Assembly (NCBI GenBank): GCA_964574215.1 | Contig: CAZNLR010000002.1 | Location: 1-64,000 of the forward strand | From: GCA-2725625 sp964574215 | GTDB lineage: Bacteria; Pseudomonadota; Alphaproteobacteria; Rhodospirillales; UBA2165 | DNA: 64,000 nt | Direction of reading: 5' to 3' | Part shown: positions 56,497 to 64,000 of the stretch, in pieces | Layout: every line of letters starts with the position of its first letter | How positions within the stretch are numbered: position 1 is the first letter of the stretch | The notes under the pieces: generated by a model | What the model was told of the DNA's origin: nothing | What the model saw: only the letters and a program-made list of their open reading frames with translations | Databases searched by the model: none | Position numbers and translations under genes: made by a program

Positions 56497-56510
56497 GGAA
56501 GGACTGACAA

Positions 56511-56873
56511 ATGCGCCAGACCACCATATTCACGCTTCTCATCGCCGCCATCATGAGCGTCGCGCTCTTTTATCTTAAATATGAGGTGACCGACCTGGAA
56601 GCGGAACTCGATCTTATGAATAGGGGCATCCTCGCCGACCAGGAGGAAATCCATGTTCTCAAAGCCGAATGGAGCCACCTCAACGACGTTTCCCGCATCA
56701 AGGACTTGGCCACCCGCTTTTTGAAAATGCAGCCGACAGATCCGGCGCAAATAAAGAGCGAAGATGACATCCCTGCGATGACATTCGATGCCGAACCGGC
56801 ACCCGCTTCGGTGCCACCGGCCGACAAGAAGAATATTTCCTACCAATCAAAAAGCGAGGATGCCGGCAGGTGA
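56511..56873 (+). CDS. ftsL: Cell division protein FtsL
   Basis: 120 residues: a short cytoplasmic start, one membrane helix (FTLLIAAIMSVALFYL) and a periplasmic coiled coil (LEAELDLMNRGILADQEEIH, then LKAEWSHLNDVSRIKDLATR). This is the bitopic FtsL plan that links FtsB and FtsQ and activates septal synthesis. The proline-rich tail after residue 95 is variable. The name rests on topology and position between rsmH and ftsI as well as the coiled coil. Confidence 0.9.
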   Translation: MRQTTIFTLLIAAIMSVALFYLKYEVTDLEAELDLMNRGILADQEEIHVLKAEWSHLNDVSRIKDLATRFLKMQPTDPAQIKSEDDIPAMTFDAEPAPASVPPADKKNISYQSKSEDAGR

Positions 56874-58822
56874 ATTTCGAGCGTCTCCGCCACCCCTTTT
56901 CTCCCACCGGCGACTTCTCCGGAACGCCGCAGGCGACGACGGAATTACCTTCAAACGTTTTTCCCGAAGCCGGTGGAAATATAGGGCGGCGGGACGAAAT
57001 CGGACCGGCTCCCGACGACCAGACGGAAATGTCGCTCAACGATGCTCAATCCAACGTAAAGTTTGATGGCGTTAAAAAACAGGCATTGGAGACGGGCCGC
57101 AATCGTTTATTGATGACGGGTGTCCTTTTCACCATGGCCTTCGCCGTCATTGCCGGACGTTTGGTTGAACTCGCCATCAGCCGCGACGCTGGAAAGGTTT
57201 ACGAAGCTCGCATAGCCGAAACGGTCAAAGCCACCAAAGTGCGCGCCGATATTGTCGACCGTAACGGCATTCTATTGGCGACCAGTTTGCCGACGGCGTC
57301 TCTTTACGCCAATCCCAGCCATGTCCTCGATCCCAAGGAAGCGGCCCAAAAGCTGGCGCAGGTTCTCCCCGATCTAGATCCCGCTAAGCTTCGCCAGAAA
57401 CTCGCCTCAGAAAAAACGTTTGTCTGGCTTCACCGCAACCTCACTCCCAAAACGCAGTTTGCGGTTAACGCCCTGGGTATACCCGGCCTCTATTTTCAAA
57501 GGACCGAACGCCGGGTTTATCCGCACGGGCCGATGTTGTCCCATGCCGTCGGCCTTACCAATATTGACGGCAAGGGCCTTTCCGGGATCGAGGGCTATTT
57601 CGACAACTCTCTCAGAGGCGGCAGGGATAGCGTCCAGGAAGGTTTGACCCTGTCCCTCGATATCAGGGTTCAATCCCTGCTCCGCGAAGAACTGCAAAAA
57701 TCGATGGACGAATTCAGGGGTATCGGCGCCGCCGGGGTGGTGCTCGACGTTGCCAACGGAGAAGTCCGCGCCATGGTTTCCCTGCCGGACTTCAATCCCA
57801 ACAAGCCGGTGACCGCCGCCGGGATCGCGGGGTTCAACCGGGTGACCAGTGGTGTCTACGAAATGGGCTCAACCTTCAAACTGTTCACGGCCGCCATGGC
57901 GCTTGATGCCGGGGTGGTGTCGCTGAGCGACGGTTATGACGCGTCCAAGCCTATCCGTATCGCGCGGTTCACCATTTCAGACTATCACGGCAAAAACCGC
58001 TGGCTGTCGGTGCCGGAGATTCTCATCCATTCGTCCAACATCGGGGCCGCCAAAATGGCGCTGGATGTGGGCACCAGGCGGCAGCAGAAATATTTGAAGA
58101 AATTCGGCATGCTCCGCCCGGCGGCTATAGAATTGCCCGAAGTGGGCGCGCCTTTGACGCCTGATCACTGGCGGGAAATCAACACCATGACCATTTCCTA
58201 CGGTCATGGCATCGCGGTCAGCCCTATTCAACTGGTTGCCGGAGTCGGCGCTTTGGTCAATGGCGGTATTCTCTATAACCCGACTTTGGTCAAAACGCCG
58301 GTCGGGAAACGCATCACCGGCTTCCGGGTGCTCTCGACGAAAACGTCCCGTCAAATGCAAGGCCTTATGCGCCTGATCGTTCAAAAAGGAACCGGCCGCA
58401 ACGCTGACGTTCCGGGCTATTCGATCGGCGGCAAAACCGGTACGGCCGACAAGCCGGGCGGCCGCGGCGGCTACGGCGGCAGGCGGATAATTTCCTCCTT
58501 CGTCGCCGCCTTCCCCATTGAGGCACCACGCTATGTCATTTTGGCGCTGATTGACGAGCCGAAAGGCACCCAACGCACCCATGGTTACGCCACCGGCGGC
58601 TGGGTGGCGGCGCCCGTCGTGGCCAAGGTGGTGCGCCGGATGGCGCCCCTGCTGGGTCTGGAACCTCAAGCCAAAAGTTTGCCTAAGAAAGGCCGCATCA
58701 AATCGGCGTCGGCAAGTGCCAAAAAGAATAAGGCCGAAATGGCCACGCGGACCACAATAACGCCGCAAAAATCATCTACGAGGCATCCGTATATGCGGGG
58801 GAGGCCTCTTGTTGTTGAGTGA
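56870..58822 (+). CDS. ftsI: Septal peptidoglycan transpeptidase FtsI (PBP3)
   Basis: 650 residues from GTG 56870, which overlaps the ftsL stop as GTGA. A long cytoplasmic N-terminus of about 75 residues precedes the single membrane helix (LLMTGVLFTMAFAVIAGRLV). The penicillin-binding transpeptidase motifs are S-x-x-K in YEMGSTFKLFTAAM, S-x-N in HSSNIGAAK, and K-T-G in IGGKTGTADKPGG. The protein crosslinks septal peptidoglycan with FtsW. The C-terminal ~60 residues are basic and low in complexity. The length of the cytoplasmic start is more than in E. coli. Confidence 0.95.
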   Translation: MNFERLRHPFSPTGDFSGTPQATTELPSNVFPEAGGNIGRRDEIGPAPDDQTEMSLNDAQSNVKFDGVKKQALETGRNRLLMTGVLFTMAFAVIAGRLVELAISRDAGKVYEARIAETVKATKVRADIVDRNGILLATSLPTASLYANPSHVLDPKEAAQKLAQVLPDLDPAKLRQKLASEKTFVWLHRNLTPKTQFAVNALGIPGLYFQRTERRVYPHGPMLSHAVGLTNIDGKGLSGIEGYFDNSLRGGRDSVQEGLTLSLDIRVQSLLREELQKSMDEFRGIGAAGVVLDVANGEVRAMVSLPDFNPNKPVTAAGIAGFNRVTSGVYEMGSTFKLFTAAMALDAGVVSLSDGYDASKPIRIARFTISDYHGKNRWLSVPEILIHSSNIGAAKMALDVGTRRQQKYLKKFGMLRPAAIELPEVGAPLTPDHWREINTMTISYGHGIAVSPIQLVAGVGALVNGGILYNPTLVKTPVGKRITGFRVLSTKTSRQMQGLMRLIVQKGTGRNADVPGYSIGGKTGTADKPGGRGGYGGRRIISSFVAAFPIEAPRYVILALIDEPKGTQRTHGYATGGWVAAPVVAKVVRRMAPLLGLEPQAKSLPKKGRIKSASASAKKNKAEMATRTTITPQKSSTRHPYMRGRPLVVE

Positions 58823-60296
58823 GTTAGTGTCAATGGATCAAACGGACAATATTCCGAACAAAATATCGGGCGGTGAATTTCATGACGCCGAAATTTCAGG
58901 CCTGACGGCCGACTCCCGCCGGGTCAAACCCGGATTCCTGTTCGCCGCCCTGGAAGGCAGCGAAACCGATGGCCGAAAATTTATCCCAGACGCCATCAGC
59001 CGGGGCGCCGTCGCCGTATTGGCGTCCTCGGGCACTCAATTGAAAGGTCATCAGGTTAGCATATTAACCGACAGCAACCCGCGGCGGCGTTATGCCACCC
59101 TGGCATCCAACTTTTATCAGCCCCAGCCTTTGCACACCGCCGCCGTCACCGGTACCAATGGTAAATCGTCAGTGGTTGATTTTACCCGCCAGATCTGGAC
59201 CGCGCTCGGCGTCAAGGCCGCCAGCCTGGGTACGCTCGGCGTCGTGGCGCCGGACAGTGGACTGGAGCTATCGTCGGCGGCAAGTTTGACCACTCCCGAT
59301 CCTTCCGATCTGCACGCCAGTTTGAAAAGCCTTGCCGATGGCGGCGTCGATCATGTCATTCTGGAAGCATCCAGCCATGGTCTGGATCAATATCGCCTCG
59401 ACGGGGTCAAGGTAACCGTTGCCGCCTACACTAATCTGAGCCGTGACCATCTCGATTATCACGGTTCCCTGGAACAATACTTCAACGCCAAATTGCGATT
59501 GTTTTCGGAAATTGTCGGCGCCGGCGGGGTTGCCGTTCTCAATGCCGATGACGGACATTTCGAAGCGCTACGCCGAACCGCCGAGCTCAGCCGCCAGCGG
59601 GTGGTGAGTTACGGGCGGGAAGGCGAGGATATCACGCTTTTGGGCCTTCAGGCTTCAGCCGACGGCCAAATTCTGAAACTGAAGCTGCTGGGCCAAAAGG
59701 AGACCGTTACGTTACCTCTGATCGGCGGATTTCAGGCCATGAATGCTTTGTGCGCCCTGGGCGTGGTGCTGGCGGAAGACGGCGACCCGGCGGCAGCGGT
59801 GGCGGCCCTCGCCAAGCTGAAAGGTGTACGGGGACGGCTCGAGCTGGCCGCCCGGCATGCCAGCGGCGCCGGTGTTTATGTCGATTATGCCCATACGCCC
59901 GACGCCCTGGAAAATGTTCTCAAGGCCATGCGGCCGCACGTGGACCGACAGTTGAAAGTGGTGTTCGGCTGCGGCGGCGACCGGGATCGTGGGAAACGTC
60001 CTGAAATGGGCGCGGTAGCACACCAGTTCGCCGATGCGATTATCGTGACCGACGACAACCCCCGCGGTGAAGAGGCCGCCGCTATCCGTCAGGATATTAT
60101 CAAGGCTTGTCCGGGTTCGATCGAAATCGGTGACCGCACTCAGGCCATCGCGGAAGCGGTCGCCGGATTGGCGGCCGGAGATATTTTGGTGATCGCAGGC
60201 AAAGGTCACGAGCAAGGTCAAATTATCGGCGACGAGGTGCGTCCTTTCGATGACGTGTCTGTCGTCCGCAACGTCATTGAGGGGGCGAAGACATGA
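58809..60296 (+). CDS. murE: UDP-MurNAc-L-Ala-D-Glu:meso-DAP ligase
   Basis: 495 residues from TTG 58809 (or the adjacent TTG codons), preceded by GGGGGAGG at about 58797-58804; ATG 58833 would remove the usual LLSELV start. The ATP loop is AVTGTNGKSSVVDFTR near residue 113. The amino-acid selecting motif is DDNPRGEEAAA near residue 412: the D-N-P-R sequence means meso-diaminopimelate is added. It overlaps ftsI by 14 bp and murF by 4 bp. Confidence 0.96.
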   Translation: MLLSELVSMDQTDNIPNKISGGEFHDAEISGLTADSRRVKPGFLFAALEGSETDGRKFIPDAISRGAVAVLASSGTQLKGHQVSILTDSNPRRRYATLASNFYQPQPLHTAAVTGTNGKSSVVDFTRQIWTALGVKAASLGTLGVVAPDSGLELSSAASLTTPDPSDLHASLKSLADGGVDHVILEASSHGLDQYRLDGVKVTVAAYTNLSRDHLDYHGSLEQYFNAKLRLFSEIVGAGGVAVLNADDGHFEALRRTAELSRQRVVSYGREGEDITLLGLQASADGQILKLKLLGQKETVTLPLIGGFQAMNALCALGVVLAEDGDPAAAVAALAKLKGVRGRLELAARHASGAGVYVDYAHTPDALENVLKAMRPHVDRQLKVVFGCGGDRDRGKRPEMGAVAHQFADAIIVTDDNPRGEEAAAIRQDIIKACPGSIEIGDRTQAIAEAVAGLAAGDILVIAGKGHEQGQIIGDEVRPFDDVSVVRNVIEGAKT

Positions 60297-61711
60297 CCGC
60301 CTCCCGGATATTATGGAGAGCCGCTGATGCGGCCCAGGCCACCATGGGTAAAGCGCGTGTCGATTGGAGTGCCACCGGCATTTCCATCGACACGCGCACC
60401 CTCAAATCCGGTGACCTGTTTATCGCCATAAAAGGTCCTAATTTCGACGGTCACAACTATGTCTCCGCCGCCCTGGCAGATGGTGCGGCGGCGTCCATGG
60501 TGGCGAGCCGGCCGGACGGTATCGATGTAGATGCACCCTTGCTGGAAGTCGCCGACACCTTCGCTGGGCTCAATATGCTGGGAGAGGCCGGTCGCGAACG
60601 GTCTGCCGCCAAGATCATCGCCGTTACCGGCAGCGTCGGTAAGACGGGCGTCAAGGAAGCCCTTGGCCAATTGTTGTCGCGGCAGGGCGAGACGTCTTAT
60701 ACCCAAGGATCGCTGAACAATCATTTCGGCGTTCCGCTGTCCCTGGCCCGCCTGCCGGAAGAAGCCGATTTCGCCGTCTTCGAGTTGGGTATGAACCATG
60801 CGGGCGAGCTGACGGATCTTTCCTATCTGGTCCGCCCCCTGGTGGCGGTGATCACCACCGTGGAGCCCGCCCACATGGAATTCTTCGATTCCGTTGCCGA
60901 TATCGCCAAAGCCAAGGCCGAGATATTTGCCGGTCTCCAACCGGGCGGTACGGCGGTGCTCAATCGGGACAATCCCCACTTCAAATTTCTGTCTGATGCC
61001 GCCTTCGTGGCGGGCGCCGAAAAAGTTACCGGGTTCGGTGAACATGAAGATGCCGATTTTAGGGTGATTGACTTTCAATTGGAAGAAACTGGTTCCAAGG
61101 TCGAAGCCGCCTTTGACGGACATAGTCTGACCTACCGGCTGTCCATGCCGGGACGCCATTGGGTGCAAAACAGCCTGGCGGTGCTGGCGGCGATTCATTC
61201 CGTGGGCGGGGATTTGTTCGCCGCTGCGGAGGCCATATCGGACATCGCACCCCCCAAAGGGCGGGGCGGACGCCACAAAATAGACTTGGATGATGGTTCG
61301 TTCGTATTGATCGACGACGCCTACAATGCAAGTCCCGTATCCATCGCGGCGGCGCTGGAGGTTCTGGCCGGCTCCCGGCCGGGGCCTTCGGGCCGCCGCA
61401 TCGCTGTCCTGGGAGATATGCTGGAACTGGGAGAAACATCAGAAGAACTGCATCGGAGACTGGCGCAGAACATTGAATCATCGGGTATCGATCTGGTTTT
61501 TACAGCGGGCGATATGATGCGGCATCTCCACAATGCCCTACCTGCCGGGCAGGCTGCGGCCTGGATGCCGACGGCGGAAGAAATCATTCCTCTCGTTATC
61601 CAGGAATTGCAGACCGGTGACGTCGTTCTGGTCAAGGGATCGGCGGGCTCGAAAATGAGCCGGATCGTTGACCGTCTTCTGAACTCACAGGGAGGGGCTC
61701 ATTTTGTTTAA
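60293..61711 (+). CDS. murF: UDP-MurNAc-tripeptide:D-Ala-D-Ala ligase
   Basis: 472 residues. ATP-binding GSVGKTGVKEALGQLL near residue 117; the glycine-rich loop has serine-valine in place of the MurE TNG, as in other MurF proteins. SLNNHFGVPLSLARL, ELGMNHAGELTDLSYLVRP and DDAYNASPVSIAAALE are the other family blocks. It attaches the D-Ala-D-Ala dipeptide in the cytoplasm. ATGA overlap with murE; it ends 8 bp inside mraY. Confidence 0.96.
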   Translation: MTASRILWRAADAAQATMGKARVDWSATGISIDTRTLKSGDLFIAIKGPNFDGHNYVSAALADGAAASMVASRPDGIDVDAPLLEVADTFAGLNMLGEAGRERSAAKIIAVTGSVGKTGVKEALGQLLSRQGETSYTQGSLNNHFGVPLSLARLPEEADFAVFELGMNHAGELTDLSYLVRPLVAVITTVEPAHMEFFDSVADIAKAKAEIFAGLQPGGTAVLNRDNPHFKFLSDAAFVAGAEKVTGFGEHEDADFRVIDFQLEETGSKVEAAFDGHSLTYRLSMPGRHWVQNSLAVLAAIHSVGGDLFAAAEAISDIAPPKGRGGRHKIDLDDGSFVLIDDAYNASPVSIAAALEVLAGSRPGPSGRRIAVLGDMLELGETSEELHRRLAQNIESSGIDLVFTAGDMMRHLHNALPAGQAAAWMPTAEEIIPLVIQELQTGDVVLVKGSAGSKMSRIVDRLLNSQGGAHFV

Positions 61712-62789
61712 CACCCTCGCACAACTGGCCGACCAGCTGGCGTTTTTCAACCTCTTCCGCTACATCACGTTCCGGACCGGTGGCGCCATGATGACGGCCT
61801 TGATCGTCAGTTTTATCTTCGGCCCCATGATCATCCGCTGGCTCAAGCATCACCAGAAGAAAGGCCAGCCAATCCGTGAGGACGGACCGGAAAGCCATCT
61901 GATCACCAAGGTGGGCACTCCCACCATGGGCGGTTTTATGATTTTGCTGGCCTTGCTGATTGCGACGTTGCTGTGGGCCGATCTCCGCAATGGCTACATC
62001 TGGGCGGCGCTGGGGGTGACGGTCGGGTACGGGCTGATCGGCTTTATCGACGACTACATTAAAGTCACGCGCCAGCACAGCAGCGGCTTGCCGGGCAAGC
62101 TAAAGCTTTTGTTACAGATATTCATCGCCACGGCGGCGGCAGTCTGGGTAATGAGCATCACCAAAGAAAGTCTGGCGACCTCGCTGACCATTCCGTTTTT
62201 CAAAGACGTGCTGATTGATCTCGGTTGGTTCTTCATCCCCTTTGCCGTCTTCGTCATGGTGGGGGCCTCCAATTCGGTCAATCTCACGGACGGGCTGGAC
62301 GGCTTGGCCATCGGCCCGGTAATGATCGCCGCCGGTGTGTTTGCCTTGATTGCCTATGTCGTCGGGAATTCCGTATTTTCCAATTATCTGCAGCTCAGCT
62401 ACGTGCCGGGGGCCGGCGAACTTTCCGTATTTTGCGGCGCCCTGGTGGGCGCGGGGCTGGGCTTCCTTTGGTACAATGCGCCCCCCGCCATGGTGTTCAT
62501 GGGCGACACGGGATCGCTGTCCATGGGCGGCGCCTTGGGCGCGGTCAGCGTCATCACCAAACACGAGCTGGTGCTGGCCATTGTCGGTGGCCTGTTTGTG
62601 CTGGAAACCGTTTCCGTCATCGTTCAGGTGGTGTCCTTCAAGCTGACTGGCAAGCGCGTTTTCCAAATGGCGCCCCTGCATCATCACTTCGAGAAAAAGG
62701 GCTGGGCGGAGCCGACCATCGTTATTCGCTTCTGGATCATCGCCACGATCCTGGCCTTGGCGGGTCTCGCGACCCTGAAGCTCCGGTAA
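61704..62789 (+). CDS. mraY: Phospho-N-acetylmuramoyl-pentapeptide transferase
   Basis: 361 residues from a TTG with GGGAGGGG 6 bp upstream (61690-61697). Ten membrane helices. Active-site aspartates lie in GFIDDYIKV near residue 113 and in NLTDGLDGLAIGP near residue 192, and the MAPLHHHFEKKGW histidine loop is near residue 320. It makes lipid I from undecaprenyl phosphate and the UDP-pentapeptide at the inner membrane. Confidence 0.97.
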   Translation: MFNTLAQLADQLAFFNLFRYITFRTGGAMMTALIVSFIFGPMIIRWLKHHQKKGQPIREDGPESHLITKVGTPTMGGFMILLALLIATLLWADLRNGYIWAALGVTVGYGLIGFIDDYIKVTRQHSSGLPGKLKLLLQIFIATAAAVWVMSITKESLATSLTIPFFKDVLIDLGWFFIPFAVFVMVGASNSVNLTDGLDGLAIGPVMIAAGVFALIAYVVGNSVFSNYLQLSYVPGAGELSVFCGALVGAGLGFLWYNAPPAMVFMGDTGSLSMGGALGAVSVITKHELVLAIVGGLFVLETVSVIVQVVSFKLTGKRVFQMAPLHHHFEKKGWAEPTIVIRFWIIATILALAGLATLKLR

Positions 62790-62798
62790 GGGAAAGCG

Positions 62799-64000
62799 AT
62801 GATCGAAGTCTCCGCATTTTCAGGACAGCCGGTTGCCGTTATGGGGCTGGGCCGTTCCGGTCTCTCTGCCGTGCGCGCCCTGGTGGCGGGCGGCGCCGAG
62901 GTCTGGGCCTGGGATGACATGGAGCGATCTCGGGCCGAAGCCGAGAAGGCAGGCGTTAAGCTGACCGATCTCTATAGCTGCGACTGGTCCAAACCGGAAG
63001 CCTTGGTGCTGAGCCCAGGCATTCCCGACCGCTTTCCCGAACCTCACGCCGTTGCCGATCTGGCTCGCGAGGCCAACTGCGAAATCATCTGTGATGTTGA
63101 CCTTCTGGGACGCGCCATGGAGGCGGCGTCTTTTATCGGCATCACCGGCACCAACGGCAAGTCCACCACCACGGCCTTGATCGGTCATATCTTGAAGGCA
63201 GCAGGACGGCCGGTGGAGATCGGCGGCAACTACGGCATTCCGGCCCTCGAATTGGATGAACTGACCGAAGACGGCACCTACGTCCTGGAGCTTTCCTCCT
63301 ATCAATTGGAACGCATCCCCTCCATACGGCTGGATGTCGCCATTCTTTTGAACATTACGCCGGATCATCTCGACCGCCATGGCGGCATGGACGGCTACGT
63401 CGCCGCCAAGCGAAGGATATTCGATCACACCAAGGATAACAGTCACGCCATCATCGGCATGGAGGACACCAACTGCCGGGTTCTGTGTATGGAACTGATG
63501 GTAAATAGAGGCGGCAAAGGCATCGTTCCCATCTCGGCAAGTGGCCGGGTCGCCGGCGGCGTCTATGTGGAGGATGGATTTCTAGTCGATGACATGGATT
63601 ACGGTCAGGCCAAAACCGATGTTGAAGGCCAGGTCAGGATTCTCGATCTCCAGGAGATCGGGACCCTGCCTGGTCGTCACAACTGGCAGAACGCCACAGC
63701 AGCCTACGCTGCGGCGCGTTTGGCGGGCCTCGACAGAGACGTCATTGCAGGCGCCCTAAGAACCTATCCGGGCCTGCCCCACCGTCAGGAACTGGTGGGC
63801 CGGATCGGCGATATTTTCTTTATCAATGACAGCAAGGCGACCAACAGTGAAGCCGCCGCCAAGGCGCTCGCCTGCTACAACCGGATTTACTGGATCGCCG
63901 GCGGGCAGTTCAAAGAGGAAAATCTGGCGGCCATCGAACCCTATTTGCCTCATGTCGCCCACACCTACCTGATCGGCGACTCCCAGGAACGCTTCGCCGA
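62799..64000 (+). CDS. murD: UDP-MurNAc-L-alanine:D-glutamate ligase (3' end cut by window)
   Basis: The frame is open from ATG 62799 to the end of the window, 400 codons; normal length is about 450, so roughly 50 residues are missing. The N-terminal UDP-binding Rossmann domain has AVMGLGRSGLSAVRAL near residue 14. The ATP loop is GITGTNGKSTTTALIGHIL near residue 111, ELSSYQLERI lies near residue 163, and NDSKATNSEAAAKAL near residue 345 is the C-terminal domain motif. GGGAAAG precedes the ATG. It follows mraY by 9 bp, as usual in dcw clusters. Confidence 0.97.
   Translation, partial: MIEVSAFSGQPVAVMGLGRSGLSAVRALVAGGAEVWAWDDMERSRAEAEKAGVKLTDLYSCDWSKPEALVLSPGIPDRFPEPHAVADLAREANCEIICDVDLLGRAMEAASFIGITGTNGKSTTTALIGHILKAAGRPVEIGGNYGIPALELDELTEDGTYVLELSSYQLERIPSIRLDVAILLNITPDHLDRHGGMDGYVAAKRRIFDHTKDNSHAIIGMEDTNCRVLCMELMVNRGGKGIVPISASGRVAGGVYVEDGFLVDDMDYGQAKTDVEGQVRILDLQEIGTLPGRHNWQNATAAYAAARLAGLDRDVIAGALRTYPGLPHRQELVGRIGDIFFINDSKATNSEAAAKALACYNRIYWIAGGQFKEENLAAIEPYLPHVAHTYLIGDSQERFA

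Noticed and set aside
1..64000. Search for tRNA, rRNA, CRISPR, insertion sequences and phage genes
   Set aside because: No cloverleaf, array of spaced repeats, transposase or terminal inverted repeat was recognised by eye in any intergenic region.

Overview
The window looks like chromosomal DNA of a free-living alphaproteobacterium, most like the Rhodospirillales and relatives. The reasons are the cytochrome bc1 operon petABC, the split glycine-cleavage operon gcvT-gcvH-gcvPA-gcvPB, DUF1285, DUF6111 and DUF4159 proteins, the MoxR/DUF58 block, several TRAP and PAS/histidine-kinase genes, and a meso-DAP type dcw cluster. No species can be named from the sequence alone. I found no rRNA, tRNA, insertion sequence, phage gene or CRISPR array.

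Layout. 1-1.8 kb: a partial PAS protein and a soluble chemoreceptor. 1.9-7.2 kb: citramalate synthase (cimA), an RNA methyltransferase, RNase HI, a secreted peptidoglycan-binding-like repeat protein and a CDGSH iron-sulfur protein. 7.2-12.2 kb: a lipoprotein translationally coupled to the glycine-cleavage operon. 12.2-15.2 kb: an EamA transporter, an SDR, an FAH-family enzyme and a small conserved protein. 15.3-22.2 kb: the MoxR-DUF58-DUF4159 membrane block, divergent from DUF1285, a CoA-type NUDIX hydrolase, DUF6111 and cca. 25.2-32.8 kb: a UbiD-family decarboxylase, trmL, petABC, a periplasmic cyclophilin and the methionine-salvage genes mtnP and mtnA.

33-47 kb is the accessory part. It holds two orphan histidine kinases, a giant membrane PAS protein with no recognisable output domain, an FAD monooxygenase, a DctPQM TRAP transporter, a glutamine-synthetase-like ligase and a Rieske oxygenase. 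It reads as a sensor-rich uptake and oxidation island for an unidentified organic acid, amine or aromatic compound. 47-54.7 kb: RidA, GlnRS, a SYLF lipoprotein, a tandem pair of degenerate EAL proteins, a metallophosphatase and UDP-glucuronate decarboxylase. 54.7-64 kb: the start of the division and cell-wall cluster, mraZ-rsmH-ftsL-ftsI-murE-murF-mraY-murD, with murD running off the window.

The most interesting non-coding signals are three. First, seven NCCCA positions at an exact 10-bp period upstream of mraZ (six intact), matching known MraZ operators on the opposite strand, with an alphaproteobacterial LexA-type motif 80 bp further upstream. Second, a palindromic repeat family built on ATCGACTGTCGAT, found only in two convergent gene junctions. 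Third, a hairpin that buries the Shine-Dalgarno sequence between cimA and the RNA methyltransferase gene. The most interesting coding signals are the ligase plus Rieske oxygenase island, the tandem degenerate EAL pair, the output-less PAS protein and a CCA-adding enzyme with an N-terminal membrane segment.
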